Shown piece by piece: positions 30,811 to 40,735 of a DNA stretch of 64,000 nt. The notes beneath the pieces are model-generated. The model made no database searches, was not told the origin of the DNA, and was given only the letters and a program-made list of their open reading frames with translations. The stretch lies in contig NZ_CP159258.1 in NCBI RefSeq assembly GCF_040438925.1, positions 1,936,001 through 2,000,000 of the forward strand, in the 5' to 3' direction. Each line of letters opens with the position of its first letter. Position 1 is the first letter of the stretch. The translations under genes were made by a program, and so were the position numbers. This stretch comes from Pseudomonas sp. MYb327 (GTDB taxonomy: Bacteria; Pseudomonadota; Gammaproteobacteria; Pseudomonadales; Pseudomonadaceae).

Positions 30811-31833
30811 ATGTCCCGCACGATCCGTTTTCACAAATTTGGTCCGGCCGAGGTGCTCAAATGCGAAGAGCATGCGGCTGCTTTGCCTGCACCGGGTGAA
30901 GTGCAGGTGCGCGTCGAAGCCATTGGCATCAGTTGGTATGACACCCTCTGGCGCCAGAACCTGGCGTCGTCCCGTGCTCAACTGCCTGCCGGTATTGGCC
31001 AGGAAATGGCCGGTGTCGTCACTGCGGTCGGTGAGGGTGTCGATGACCTGGCTGTCGGTGACAAGGTCGCCAGTTTCCCGGCTCAAAGCCCGAACGATTA
31101 TCCGGTCTACGGCGAGTTGATTGTGCTGCCGCGCTCGTCGCTGACCCGTTATCCCGACGTGCTCAGCCCGATCGAAGCCAGCGTGCATTACACGCCACTG
31201 TTGATCGCTTATTTCGGCTACGTCGATCTGGCACGAGTCAAACCCGGGCAATTTGCCCTGGTCACCGACGCCAGTCACTGCGCCGGCCCTTCGTTCGTAC
31301 AACTGGGCAAAGCCTTGGGCGTACGCGTGATCGCCGCCACTAAAACGGCGGATGAGCGCGAATACCTGCTGTCGCTGGGTGCCGAGAAAGTGATCGTCAC
31401 CGAAGAAGAAGATCTGCTGATGCGGATTAACAAAATCACCGACAACCGCGGCGTGGATGTGGTGTTCGATGGTTTGGGTGGCCCACAGATGTCGCTGCTT
31501 GGCGATGTGCTGGCACCGCGCGGCAGCCTGGTCCTATACGGCCTGCAAGGCGGTAACCAGACGCCATTCCCGGCTTGTGCGGCGTTCCAGAAGAACATTC
31601 AGTTCTTTGTGCACTGCATCGGCAACTTCACCGGCAAGCCTGAGCTGGGCATCATCCAGGACCAGGTGGCACTGCAGCGTGCCTTGCGCGACATCAACCA
31701 GCTGACCGCCGATCGCGTGCTGCTGCCGCTCAAGACTCGGGTCTTTCCATTTGCGCAGGTGGTCGAGGCGCACCGCTACATGGACGAATGCCCATGCCGC
31801 GAACGGGTCGCCCTTCAGGTCGAACCGGCTTAA
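30811..31833 (+). CDS. mexS: Zinc-independent quinone oxidoreductase-like protein
   Basis: The ATG at 30811 (GAGG six bases upstream) gives 340 aa, the MexS length; an upstream in-frame start is less likely. This MDR-family protein has a GroES-like N-terminal domain (GQEMAGVVTAVGEGVDDLAV) and an NADPH-binding Rossmann half (GVRVIAATKTADEREYLLSL). In P. aeruginosa, loss of MexS raises MexT-dependent efflux, presumably through an accumulating electrophile. It is divergent from mexT, with 269 bp between them. Confidence 0.92.
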   Translation: MSRTIRFHKFGPAEVLKCEEHAAALPAPGEVQVRVEAIGISWYDTLWRQNLASSRAQLPAGIGQEMAGVVTAVGEGVDDLAVGDKVASFPAQSPNDYPVYGELIVLPRSSLTRYPDVLSPIEASVHYTPLLIAYFGYVDLARVKPGQFALVTDASHCAGPSFVQLGKALGVRVIAATKTADEREYLLSLGAEKVIVTEEEDLLMRINKITDNRGVDVVFDGLGGPQMSLLGDVLAPRGSLVLYGLQGGNQTPFPACAAFQKNIQFFVHCIGNFTGKPELGIIQDQVALQRALRDINQLTADRVLLPLKTRVFPFAQVVEAHRYMDECPCRERVALQVEPA

Positions 31834-31839
31834 CCCCCT

Positions 31840-31868
31840 CAAAAAGTCCGTGCCCGCACGGACTTTTA
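31840..31868 (+). terminator. Terminator after mexS
   Basis: AAAAGTCCGTGC, CC loop, GCACGGACTTTT: a stem ending in a T run directly after the mexS stop. Confidence 0.8.
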
Positions 31869-32017
31869 CTTTTAGCACCCGCCAATACGAGACGTCCCAT
31901 TGACCTGTCGATGGGCCGGTTCAGCAACTGAACTGGTTTTTGCTCTCGATCTGTAGCTTCTAATCAATATCCAAGCCCTGATAATTGGATGATTACTTTC
32001 ATCTCAAGGAATGAGTC

Positions 32018-32275
32018 ATGACTGGGTATCAGGCTGATACTTTTCAATGTCCACGGTTGATGAAATATCAACAACTAGTAGACTTCTTCGAAGTTTCCGA
32101 AAAAAAGCGGATAACTTCTTTCTTTATTTCTTGTACTAAACGTCTGTGGGAATGTGTCGGACATTTCCTAGGACGCATGGCATATTCGCATCAGGCCCAG
32201 CCTGCCGGGCTTTTCAGCGGTTCTGAAGGTGTGCATTGCGCCAGTACCTGCCAAACAATTCAAATGTTGGCTTAA
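32018..32275 (+). CDS. Doubtful small ORF (85 aa)
   Basis: ATG preceded by AAGGA (about 7 nt), although a competing out-of-frame ATG lies at 32011. The predicted protein contains KYQQLVDFFEVSEKKRITSF and four Cys in its second half but no recognised domain. Base composition is lower in GC than in neighbouring genes. It could be a short orphan gene or non-coding. Confidence 0.3.
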   Translation: MTGYQADTFQCPRLMKYQQLVDFFEVSEKKRITSFFISCTKRLWECVGHFLGRMAYSHQAQPAGLFSGSEGVHCASTCQTIQMLA

Positions 32276-32396
32276 AAACTTAAGTGTTAGCATTTAGCAA
32301 TAAAGTCCCGAACTTCAATCATGCCCAGGCAATCCCTTGCACTGTGCGCGCAGCTGTTTGCACCGTATCGAACTTACGAGCACCAGGTAAATCAAG

Positions 32397-33875
32397 ATGA
32401 CCAACATTCATGATCAAGCGATGAACTATGTCTATCAACAAGTGCTGCAGCGCCTGCTGAGTTTTTTTTCCCGCGCCGAGCGCACAGCATTGCAGTTGTT
32501 GATTCAACGCTTGGCAGTCGCCGCCGGAGGCATGGATCGAATAGGCGACTACAAGGTGCTGGCGGTCCAGACCGGTTCCCGTGACAGCTGTTACAGCCTG
32601 GCATTGCTGCGCGCAGCTCAGTTGACGATTGCCACTCGGGCGCCGGCGTCGTTCAAGTTGCGGGTGGCGACCCTGCGCCTGAATGGCAACAGCCAGACCG
32701 CGCTGGAAAACATCCATCGCACCTGCAGTGCCTTGTTCGTCTACGACGATCCCCGGGTCGAAGTGCTGATGGTCGATCACCGCGAAGTCTTGCCGTTCGA
32801 TCATGAGGCGCCAATTTGCGAAACCGGGCGCGAGGCCAGTCGGATGAACTTGCTGATGATGGGCCATCGCTGCACTTCGGACGGGCCGCTTGAGCTGGCC
32901 GACGATGGCTATCTGGCCACGGGCGAGTTCTATGGACAAATCGCCCGATGGAACCATGGTGTCGATGCGTTGGTGAGCGGCGACACACCCCGTCAACAGA
33001 AGCAGTTTATCGAGGGGTTGAAACGCGCGGCCGCCAAGGCCGGAATCGCTACACCGGATCACCACGAGCCCGGTTACAGCGCGCTGTTCCCGCTGCTCGA
33101 CGCCATGGGTAGCGACTGGTACCAGGGATTTTTTCCCGAACAGGAGCAAGCGCCGTGGCGTCCGGCAGAGCAATTCGAGTCTTGTCGCCGTAGTACTTTC
33201 ATCAGCATTCACGATCTGTTGGTCAGCAATCTGGAAGAACGTTGGCCGCTGCTCAGCGAATTTCTCGGGTTCAAGGCAGACGAGGTGGCTGCTCAACTCA
33301 GCGATAACGAATTCGTCAGCTTCTCTGTCGCGGCGCATATTCATGGGTTGCAGTCCTGCTTCATGCAGAGTCGCACCTACGCGGCGGGTGTCGCGCAATA
33401 CCTGCAACGCGCTCTGGTAATGATGCGCCGCAAGCAGCTACCGGAGCGTCTGTGTGAGCAAGTGGTGGAGGCCTTCGGTCAACCGGAGGTGCTGGCTGAA
33501 CAGCGTGTGCGGACAGCCGCCGAAGCTCAACGTACCCTTGGTTTGAACGAGGCCCAATGGGTGTGCCTGCTGTTCGCGCCATTTGTCGAACAGGGCGCAA
33601 TGCTTGAACGCTTCTTGCGCCAGTGCCATCCGGGCATGCTCGTTGCGATGCCTGACTTGCACCGTGCCATGCAGGGGCATACGGTTGCCGACCAGATCAT
33701 GCAATGGATGGTTGACGTCAGCGGTTTGTCTGTCAGCCAGATTGGCAAGCTCTACCAAATGGGACCGGTATCCGCGCGTCAAGGCCAGGTGATTGATACG
33801 ACGAGCGATACGGGATCTCTGATCGAAGCCGACGACGTGACGTCCGTGAGCTGTGAAAAGTCAGCAGGTCGTTGA
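32397..33875 (+). CDS. Conserved-looking 492-aa protein of unknown function
   Basis: A large soluble protein with no signal peptide or membrane segment. It has GC-rich third codon positions like resident genes, so it is real. Recognisable stretches include AERTALQLLIQRLAVAAGGM, MMGHRCTSDGPLELADDGYL and QYLQRALVMMRRKQLPERL; I do not recognise a family. The next gene, a MocR regulator, starts 37 bp after its stop codon on the same strand, so it may be the partner or target of that regulator. Confidence 0.75.
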   Translation: MTNIHDQAMNYVYQQVLQRLLSFFSRAERTALQLLIQRLAVAAGGMDRIGDYKVLAVQTGSRDSCYSLALLRAAQLTIATRAPASFKLRVATLRLNGNSQTALENIHRTCSALFVYDDPRVEVLMVDHREVLPFDHEAPICETGREASRMNLLMMGHRCTSDGPLELADDGYLATGEFYGQIARWNHGVDALVSGDTPRQQKQFIEGLKRAAAKAGIATPDHHEPGYSALFPLLDAMGSDWYQGFFPEQEQAPWRPAEQFESCRRSTFISIHDLLVSNLEERWPLLSEFLGFKADEVAAQLSDNEFVSFSVAAHIHGLQSCFMQSRTYAAGVAQYLQRALVMMRRKQLPERLCEQVVEAFGQPEVLAEQRVRTAAEAQRTLGLNEAQWVCLLFAPFVEQGAMLERFLRQCHPGMLVAMPDLHRAMQGHTVADQIMQWMVDVSGLSVSQIGKLYQMGPVSARQGQVIDTTSDTGSLIEADDVTSVSCEKSAGR

Positions 33876-33912
33876 AAGTGAATGTCATCCGCCAGGCATT
33901 CGGCCCCTTGCC

Positions 33913-35313
33913 ATGAAAGGGCCCCGTGAAACCGATTTCGCGTACCAGGCCGTATACCGTTACCTCACCAGCCTGATCAGTGAGCCTGTCAGCGATACAC
34001 GCGTACGGTTGCCATCGTTGCGCCAGTTGGCAGGGCGGTTGAACGTGTCGATATCGACCATTCAGTACGCGTACTCACTGTTGGAAAAGGAAGGTCGCGT
34101 CTATTCCGTGGCCAAATCCGGTTACTTCGCACTGCCAATGCCCTCTATCAATACGCTCTACAGTGGCAATGACCTTCTCGAAACCGTTTATGTGAACGCT
34201 CGACGCCCTGGAATGCTGGTGCTGAGCGCCGACGAGCCGGCGTTGCTGCAGCCGCTCGACAGCCCTTTGTTGTTGCTCGAAAGAGAGCTGCTCCGACAAT
34301 ACCCGCGAGCGTCGCAGCCGGTTTCGCAACCTTGCGGCGAACTGGAGTTGCGCATGGCGCTGGCCGCGCGCTACACCACGTCACCCATGCGCTGCTGGCA
34401 CGCCGATGACGTTTACATTGGCGCGGACCTTCGTGGCGTGCTGGAGATATTGATCGACGTGCTCGCCCTCAAGGGCACCACGGTGGTGGTCGAGTCGCCG
34501 TGTGACTGGGCGATATTGCGTTTGCTTCAGGCCGCGAGCGTGCGGGTGATCGAATGGCCGGTCCTGGCTGACGGCGGTCTGGATATCGATCACCTGGAGG
34601 AGGTACTGAAAACCGAACCGGTGCGATTGGTGATGGTTTCATCCGCACTGAGCATGCCCCGAGGCAGCAGGGCATCCAACGAAAACCGGTTGTCTGTGGC
34701 ATACCTGCTGGAACGGCATGACAGTTGGGTGCTGGAAAACGATTGTTACGGTGAACTTGGATTCGAAACGGATGGCTTGCGGTTTCGCGAGCTATTGGCG
34801 CCCGAGCGGCTGATTGTGTTCTCCACGTTCGAAAAGATCATCGGTGCGGAAGCCCCCTACGGTTATCTGCTTTCGCGCCATCTGCGCGCTGAATTGCAGC
34901 GACACTTTCTGTTTCGTGCCTTTCGGCTGTCACCGATTCGCCAGAAGGCCATCGCTCGTTTGTACAGCAATGGACGCATCGACCAGCACTTGCAGGTGCT
35001 ACGGCGGCGACTCAAGGACGGCAAGGTGCAGATGACGCAACTGCTGCAGGAACGGTTGGGTGAAGCTTTGCAGTTCGTCGAGCCTCAGGGAGGTGCGACC
35101 ATCTGGGTTCGTTCCTTGCGCCGCGTCGATGTGCGTCGGGTGTTCCAGCGCCTGCTCAAACACCAGGTGGTGATAGCGCCGGGCGAACTCTTCAGTCTGC
35201 AAGGCCTGCATGCGCAACACCTGCGCTTGAGTCACGCCGTCGGCGGCGATCACGACCTCGCTGTCGCGCTGAGTTTGTTGGGAGACGCCTTGCGCCTGGA
35301 AACGATCGACTGA
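33913..35313 (+). CDS. MocR-type regulator (GntR HTH plus aminotransferase domain)
   Basis: Taken from the ATG at 33913 (466 aa); a GTG at 33853 overlapping the previous gene is an alternative. Residues 1-75 form a GntR winged HTH (LPSLRQLAGRLNVSISTIQY, YSLLEKEGRVYSVAKSGYFA). The remainder is a fold-type I aminotransferase domain with VVVESPCDWAILRLLQAASV and the presumed PLP-lysine segment STFEKIIGAEAPYGYL. MocR proteins sense PLP or amino compounds and usually control a neighbouring gene; here the candidate is the 492-aa protein. Confidence 0.88.
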   Translation: MKGPRETDFAYQAVYRYLTSLISEPVSDTRVRLPSLRQLAGRLNVSISTIQYAYSLLEKEGRVYSVAKSGYFALPMPSINTLYSGNDLLETVYVNARRPGMLVLSADEPALLQPLDSPLLLLERELLRQYPRASQPVSQPCGELELRMALAARYTTSPMRCWHADDVYIGADLRGVLEILIDVLALKGTTVVVESPCDWAILRLLQAASVRVIEWPVLADGGLDIDHLEEVLKTEPVRLVMVSSALSMPRGSRASNENRLSVAYLLERHDSWVLENDCYGELGFETDGLRFRELLAPERLIVFSTFEKIIGAEAPYGYLLSRHLRAELQRHFLFRAFRLSPIRQKAIARLYSNGRIDQHLQVLRRRLKDGKVQMTQLLQERLGEALQFVEPQGGATIWVRSLRRVDVRRVFQRLLKHQVVIAPGELFSLQGLHAQHLRLSHAVGGDHDLAVALSLLGDALRLETID

Positions 35314-35420
35314 GCAGGGCTTGAAAACATCGTCCACACTGATGGATCGATCCCATCGCGCTACGGTCAAAGTGCCAGTAAACTGCGTCCCTAATCCTGA
35401 ACCACTCCAGAGGTTTTTGC

Positions 35421-37067
35421 ATGACTCTCAGTCCTTTTGCGGGTAAACCGGCACCGGCAGAATTGTTGGTCGACATCCCGCGACTGGTAACGGCTTATTA
35501 CACCGGCCAGCCCGATGCCGCCATCTCGACCCAGCGGGTCGCCTTTGGTACATCCGGGCACCGGGGTAGCTCATTCGACTTGAGTTTCAACGAATGGCAC
35601 GTTCTGGCGATCAGCCAGGCGATCTGCCTGTATCGCGAAGCCCAGGGCATCGATGGCCCGCTGTTTGTAGGCATCGACACCCACGCGTTGTCTACGCCGG
35701 CCGGGGCCAGCGCCCTGGAAGTGCTCGCCGCCAACGGCGTGACCGTGATGATTGCCGAAGGTGACGAATTCACCCCGACCCCGGCCATTTCCCACGCGAT
35801 TCTTTGCTACAACCGCGGCCGTACCACTGGCCTGGCAGACGGCATCGTTATTACGCCATCCCACAACCCGCCGCAAAGCGGTGGCTACAAATACAACCCT
35901 ACCAACGGTGGTCCGGCCGATACCCACATCACCAAGTGGATCGAAGCCAAGGCCAACGAGCTGCTGGGCAACAAGCTCGCCGGCGTCAAACGCATCAGCT
36001 ACGAGCAGGCGTTGAAGGCCGGCACCACCCATCGTCATGACTACGTGAACACCTACGTCGCCGACCTGATCAACGTCATCGACTTCGACGCCATCCGCGA
36101 CGCCAAGCTGCATCTGGGTGTCGATCCGCTGGGCGGAGCAGGGGTGCGCTACTGGTCGGCAATTGCCGAGCACTACCGTCTGGACCTGGAGGTGGTGAAC
36201 AAGCAGGTGGACTCGACCTTCCGTTTCATGACCGTCGACTGGGATGGCCAGATCCGCATGGACCCATCGTCCACCCACGCCATGCAGGGCCTGATCGGCC
36301 TGAAAGAGCGCTTCGACGTGGCGTTTGCCTGCGATCCGGATCACGACCGCCACGGCATCGTGACTCCGTCCGGCGGTCTGCTGGCGCCGAACAATTACCT
36401 CGCGGTATCGATCGACTACCTGTTCCAGAACCGTCCGCAATGGCGCGCCGACGCGGCCGTGGGTAAAACCGTGGTAAGCAGCGGTTTGATCGATCGCGTG
36501 GCAAAACGCCTGGGACGTCGTCTGTACGAAGTGCCGGTCGGCTTCAAGTGGTTTGCCGATGGTCTGTTCGACGGATCGCTGGGCTTTGGCGGTGAAGAGA
36601 GCGCCGGTGCTTCGTTCCTGCGCAAGGACGGTAGCGTCTGGTGCACGGACAAGGACGGGCTGATCCCGGCTCTGCTGGCCGCGGAAATGACCGCACGCAC
36701 TGGTCGGGACCCGAGCCAGGCTTATCGCGCGTTAACGGATGAATTGGGCGAACCGTTCTCGGTGCGTGTGGATGCCAAGGCCAACCCGGAACAAAAAGCC
36801 CTGCTGAGCAAGTTGTCGCCGGATCAGGTCACCTCGACCGAATTGGCGGGGGAACCGATCCAGAGCATTTTGAGCCACGCCCCGGGTAACAACCAGGCGA
36901 TTGGCGGTTTGAAGGTCATGACCGAAAACGGCTGGTTTGCGGCGCGTCCGTCGGGCACTGAAGACATCTACAAGATTTACGCCGAAAGCTTTGTCAGCGA
37001 CGATCACCTCAAGCAGTTGGTGGCTGAGGCGCAAACCCTAGTGGATGGCGCGATTTCTGCGAAGTAA
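35421..37067 (+). CDS. pgm: Phosphoglucomutase (alpha-D-glucose phosphate-specific)
   Basis: This 548-aa enzyme interconverts glucose 1-phosphate and glucose 6-phosphate, feeding UDP-glucose, trehalose and glycogen metabolism. The catalytic phosphoserine loop TPSHNP is at residues 145-150 (Ser147), the Mg-binding DPDHDRHG at about 305 and the sugar-binding GGEESAG at about 390. AGAGG lies upstream of the ATG. Length and opening ([13 protein letters not shown]) are standard. Confidence 0.95.
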   Translation: MTLSPFAGKPAPAELLVDIPRLVTAYYTGQPDAAISTQRVAFGTSGHRGSSFDLSFNEWHVLAISQAICLYREAQGIDGPLFVGIDTHALSTPAGASALEVLAANGVTVMIAEGDEFTPTPAISHAILCYNRGRTTGLADGIVITPSHNPPQSGGYKYNPTNGGPADTHITKWIEAKANELLGNKLAGVKRISYEQALKAGTTHRHDYVNTYVADLINVIDFDAIRDAKLHLGVDPLGGAGVRYWSAIAEHYRLDLEVVNKQVDSTFRFMTVDWDGQIRMDPSSTHAMQGLIGLKERFDVAFACDPDHDRHGIVTPSGGLLAPNNYLAVSIDYLFQNRPQWRADAAVGKTVVSSGLIDRVAKRLGRRLYEVPVGFKWFADGLFDGSLGFGGEESAGASFLRKDGSVWCTDKDGLIPALLAAEMTARTGRDPSQAYRALTDELGEPFSVRVDAKANPEQKALLSKLSPDQVTSTELAGEPIQSILSHAPGNNQAIGGLKVMTENGWFAARPSGTEDIYKIYAESFVSDDHLKQLVAEAQTLVDGAISAK

Positions 37068-37077
37068 GTAAGGGCCC

Positions 37078-37143
37078 CATCGCTGGCAAGCCAGCTCCCA
37101 CAGGGATCACACCGAACCTGTAGGCGCTGGCTTGCCAGCGGTG
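37078..37143. repeat. REP pair downstream of pgm
   Basis: Inverted cores (ATCGCTGGCAAGCCAGCTCC and GTAGGCGCTGGCTTGCCAGC) close together in the pgm 3' region. Confidence 0.8.
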
Positions 37144-37168
37144 ACTGCAGTATTGGCGCCGCATAAAC

Positions 37169-37201
37169 AAAGGGGCGACCAAAAATGGTCGCCCCTTTTT
37201 T
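37169..37201. terminator. Bidirectional terminator between pgm and the pirin gene
   Basis: AAAGGGGCGACC, AAAAAT loop, GGTCGCCCCTTTTTT: a 9-bp GC stem with A run and T run, able to end both converging transcripts. Confidence 0.9.
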
Positions 37202-37218
37202 GCCCGGCATTTACAGCA

Positions 37219-37914
37219 TCAAGCCAGATCCACCAACACGATCTCGCTGTCCTCGATAGCGGTTACCCGCAACACCTGTTCCCGCTCAACCGCAACACCA
37301 TCGCGAGCTTGTGCACGCAAGCCATTGACTTCAATCACACCCGTGGCGGGCACGAGGTAAGCGCGACGGCCACTGTCCAGCTGATATTCAGCGGTTTCAC
37401 CGGCCTTCAGGTTCGCCGCCACCAAGCGCGCATCGGCGCGGATACGCAGGCTTTGATCATCTCCGGCCTTGCCGCTGGCCAGGGTCACGAAGCCTTCGCG
37501 CTGACCTTTCGGAAACGGCTTGGCGCCCCAGGATGGTGCCAGGCCGGATTCGTTAGGAATGATCCAGATCTGGAAAATCTTGGTCGGCGTCGCTTCCAGG
37601 TTGTATTCGCTGTGAGCGATCCCGGTGCCGGCGCTCATGACCTGAACGTCACCCGCTTCAGTACGACCCTTGTTGCCCAGGTTGTCCTGGTGGGTGATCG
37701 CACCTTCGCGGACATAAGTGATGATTTCCATGTCCCGATGCGGGTGCTGCGGGAACCCGGTGCCGGGAGCGATTACGTCGTCGTTCCAGACCCGAAGGTT
37801 GCCCCAGTTCATGCGTTTCGGGTCGTGGTACTCGGCGAACGAAAAATGGTGATGGGCATCCAACCAGCCATGGTGAGCGCCACCGAGGGAATTGAAAGGT
37901 CTGAGTTCAAGCAT
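37219..37914 (-). CDS. Pirin-family protein (bicupin)
   Basis: This 231-aa YhhW/pirin-like protein has the metal-binding cupin motif in the N-terminal half (FPQHPHRDMEIITYVREGAI) and a second His/Glu further on (AHSEYN). Pirins bind Fe(II); bacterial members can act as quercetin dioxygenases or as regulators of redox proteins. The role here is not resolved. Confidence 0.9.
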   Translation of the reverse strand: MLELRPFNSLGGAHHGWLDAHHHFSFAEYHDPKRMNWGNLRVWNDDVIAPGTGFPQHPHRDMEIITYVREGAITHQDNLGNKGRTEAGDVQVMSAGTGIAHSEYNLEATPTKIFQIWIIPNESGLAPSWGAKPFPKGQREGFVTLASGKAGDDQSLRIRADARLVAANLKAGETAEYQLDSGRRAYLVPATGVIEVNGLRAQARDGVAVEREQVLRVTAIEDSEIVLVDLA

Positions 37915-38192
37915 GATCGTCTCCTGAAAGGTTCGTCATGGGGCGGTGCGCCTGGACCACGAAGCGAGACCGGTGGTTGATGGTGGGCATCATCCGTCAG
38001 GCACTGATCGATAAAAAGCGTAAAAAATGCCTCATAACAATCGAATCAGTTGATGTGAAGTAGTCTCGAAACATTCTTATCCAGCCTTCAGTTCATCACC
38101 TAAGCCAATGAGTCATAAGCATTTCACTAGAACTCAAAGGCAAATGCAGACACCATAGCCTTCAACAGCCTCACACCCTGGAGTCAGTCCGC

Positions 38193-40667
38193 GTGCCGCA
38201 ACACACCCCCGATCTTCCGCCTGAACTTCGTCCTCTGTCCGAGATTCCGCTGCTCAAACGCCTGGCCGCGCGATTCTTTGGTCACGGCCTGACGCGCCTG
38301 CGCGCGCAACACCGTGCGTCATGGTTGCACGGTCAGGCTGATGGCTTTCGCAGCGGTCACATTGCTGGCGTCGACTATGGCTACAAGGAAGGCAAGCTCG
38401 AAGGATTGGAAGAAGGCCGGCAGGTCCTGTTGATACGCGATTCGCGCTCGACCGAGCATCGGCCTCCCAACATCGATGATCATCTGTTCGACGACTGGCG
38501 CCTGCCATTGACCGCGGAGTTGAAGAAGCGCATGAAGGCCGATGTCGCCCGGCTGCTGCCAGCTCACGCGCAACCCAGCGTCGCCCAGTGGAAGATGATC
38601 TTCAGTGATACGCCATCGACCTCAGTGATTGCTGGCGCAGGCGCGGGCAAGTCGACGACCCTGGTGCTGCGCATTGTGTTGCTGACGCATTATTTGGGCT
38701 TCGAGCTGAGTTCGATGACCGTGGTGACTTTCACCCGCGAATCGCGCAAGGACTTCATCAACAAACTGATCGAACTCTTTGCGCTGTGGGGACGGGCGCT
38801 CAGCCACAAGGACGCGCGCGACCTGGTGCGTACCTTCCACTCGCGGATCCTGCCGATGGTTCGCAGCTTGCCAGGCTTCGAACGCCTGCAAGCTTTTGAG
38901 AATCTCAGCCATCGTGCGCAAAACGGCGATGAAGAGGTCGACAGCAATCCGTTCGATCTGCGTATCAACGACGCTCAGCGCCAGCAACTCAACGCCTGTT
39001 ATCAGGCCTTGCACACCCGTGATGAGCGTTTCCGTGAATTAATCAAACCTATGTCGCGCCACGCCTTGCAGCTCAAGGAACTGGAGCGCGACCACCCGGA
39101 TGTGCAGAAGCGCATGGCCGTGACCGAACTGGCCGCCAAGCGCGATGAAGAGCTCTGCGACACCATCGAGGATTTGTGGTTTCGGGCTGGGGCCTGGCCG
39201 ATCAAAGGTATTGATCCCAAGCGCCAGACCTTCGATATCAACGGTTCTTCCTTTCATTGCCACGGCTACATTCCGTCCCTTGACGCTTGGGTGGTACTCG
39301 GTTTCGATCCTCGGGAAAACCCGCAGGTCACCCGTCCGAATGCGAAGCTGAGCGTGCGTGCGGAATGGGCGGTCAAGCGCACCCTGTTTCAAGCTTTCTG
39401 TCGTAAGCCGTTGATATGGTTAGATAGTTACGAGTCATCCAAGCGTGTTCTAGCCTCGCTGGCCGGCGACGCCAGTGCAGGGCCAGGCTTTGATTACAAG
39501 GTAAAAGGCGAGATCGCTTCGGCGCCATTGCTGGACAGTTTCGTCGCCGCCGCCGGGTTTATCGAAAACCTGGGCCTGGATGTACCGACCGCCGTTGGCC
39601 AGATGAGTTTTTCCAAGGACGACCCGGACCGGTTTTTCTTCGAGGCATTGAGCCTGTACTGGCGAGCGCTGGAAGATCATCTACTCGACCAAAAACCACC
39701 GATCATGACGTACAACCGGATGTTCGCCTTGTTCAGCGAGCATTCCCCGGAAAACCTCAAGCTGCTCAGCGATGAACTGCTCAGGCCGCTGTCGCACTTG
39801 ATGATCGACGAGTTCCAGGATGTATCACCGCAAATCGTGTCGTGGATCCGCGCCAGCCTGGCCGAGATTCGCAGTCGCGGCCCGTCCATGCACGTGGGGC
39901 GGGGAGCGCAACGCTCTTCGTTGCTGTGTGTCGGGGATGACTGGCAGTCGATTTACGGCTGGCGCGGTAGTTCTCCAAGCTACTTCATGGAGTTCAACAA
40001 GGAATTCTCTTCGCCGAGTACCACTAAAGTCATGCTCAGCGATAACTATCGCAGCCACCAACACATCATCGACGCCGCTGAGCATATCGTTCGCGCGGCA
40101 CCAGCGATCGCAGGCAAAAAGGCCAAGGCCAGCGGCGGGCTCAAAGAATTGCTGCCGGTCAATGTGCTGGAGCGGGATGACCCGGGGATGGCGAAGCGTC
40201 TGATCGAGCACTACCGCAAGGGCGATTCAATCTTGATGCTATATCGAAAAAGTAGCGATAAGTTATTGATTGAAGAGCATATTCAGTCAGTAATTAATGT
40301 CGATTCTAGCTTGCCGTATGAAGAACGACGCCTGAAACAGTTGACCTATCACAGCGCCAAAGGCCTTCAGGCTGATGCGGTGTTCTTGCTGGGCGACTGT
40401 CAGCATCTGACCAGCTCTCCCTACAAAAATCAGGTGTATCGCATGGCGGGTTTGGGCAAGGCGGGTGACAGCGAGCCTTACGACAACGCGCAGAAGGACG
40501 AAATCTTGCGTCTGGCGTACGTTGGCATTACCCGGGCAGTGAGCCATTGCTATTGGTATGTGGATACGCAGGACACCCAGGCTGTGAACATGCCAAAGGC
40601 TTCCGACCGGATCGGCAAGGGCAAGGCGTTCTTTGCTGATCATCGTGAAGGCAAGACCGTCGTGTAA
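38193..40667 (+). CDS. UvrD/Rep-family DNA helicase
   Basis: A GTG start with GGAG upstream gives 824 aa. SF1A motifs: Walker A GAGAGKST (148-155), VVTFTRESRKDFINKL, Walker B DEFQD (about 538), GDDWQSIYGWRGS, LTYHSAKGLQADAVFLLGD and RLAYVGITRA. The N-terminal 140 residues and the long insert between motifs resemble helicase IV (HelD) rather than UvrD. Probably an ATP-dependent 3'-5' helicase in repair or recombination; no nuclease domain is seen. Confidence 0.88.
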   Translation: MPQHTPDLPPELRPLSEIPLLKRLAARFFGHGLTRLRAQHRASWLHGQADGFRSGHIAGVDYGYKEGKLEGLEEGRQVLLIRDSRSTEHRPPNIDDHLFDDWRLPLTAELKKRMKADVARLLPAHAQPSVAQWKMIFSDTPSTSVIAGAGAGKSTTLVLRIVLLTHYLGFELSSMTVVTFTRESRKDFINKLIELFALWGRALSHKDARDLVRTFHSRILPMVRSLPGFERLQAFENLSHRAQNGDEEVDSNPFDLRINDAQRQQLNACYQALHTRDERFRELIKPMSRHALQLKELERDHPDVQKRMAVTELAAKRDEELCDTIEDLWFRAGAWPIKGIDPKRQTFDINGSSFHCHGYIPSLDAWVVLGFDPRENPQVTRPNAKLSVRAEWAVKRTLFQAFCRKPLIWLDSYESSKRVLASLAGDASAGPGFDYKVKGEIASAPLLDSFVAAAGFIENLGLDVPTAVGQMSFSKDDPDRFFFEALSLYWRALEDHLLDQKPPIMTYNRMFALFSEHSPENLKLLSDELLRPLSHLMIDEFQDVSPQIVSWIRASLAEIRSRGPSMHVGRGAQRSSLLCVGDDWQSIYGWRGSSPSYFMEFNKEFSSPSTTKVMLSDNYRSHQHIIDAAEHIVRAAPAIAGKKAKASGGLKELLPVNVLERDDPGMAKRLIEHYRKGDSILMLYRKSSDKLLIEEHIQSVINVDSSLPYEERRLKQLTYHSAKGLQADAVFLLGDCQHLTSSPYKNQVYRMAGLGKAGDSEPYDNAQKDEILRLAYVGITRAVSHCYWYVDTQDTQAVNMPKASDRIGKGKAFFADHREGKTVV

Positions 40668-40683
40668 GCCTCAATAGATCGCA

Positions 40684-40727
40684 GCCAATAAAAAACCCGC
40701 CAGGCAGGCGGGTTTTTTTATTGGCTA
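40684..40727. terminator. Bidirectional terminator between helicase and fabI
   Basis: GCCAATAAAAAACCCGCC and GGCGGGTTTTTTTATTGGC form an extended, nearly perfect palindrome with a short AGGCA-type loop. It serves the converging helicase and fabI transcripts. Confidence 0.92.
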
Positions 40728-40735
40728 ACCGAAGA

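Larger units (their letters stand above)
31834..32396. other. Intergenic region after mexS
   Basis: About 560 bp, more AT-rich than its surroundings. Beyond the mexS terminator it holds the doubtful 85-codon ORF at 32018 and probably the promoter of the gene at 32397. No RNA gene recognised. Confidence 0.4.
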
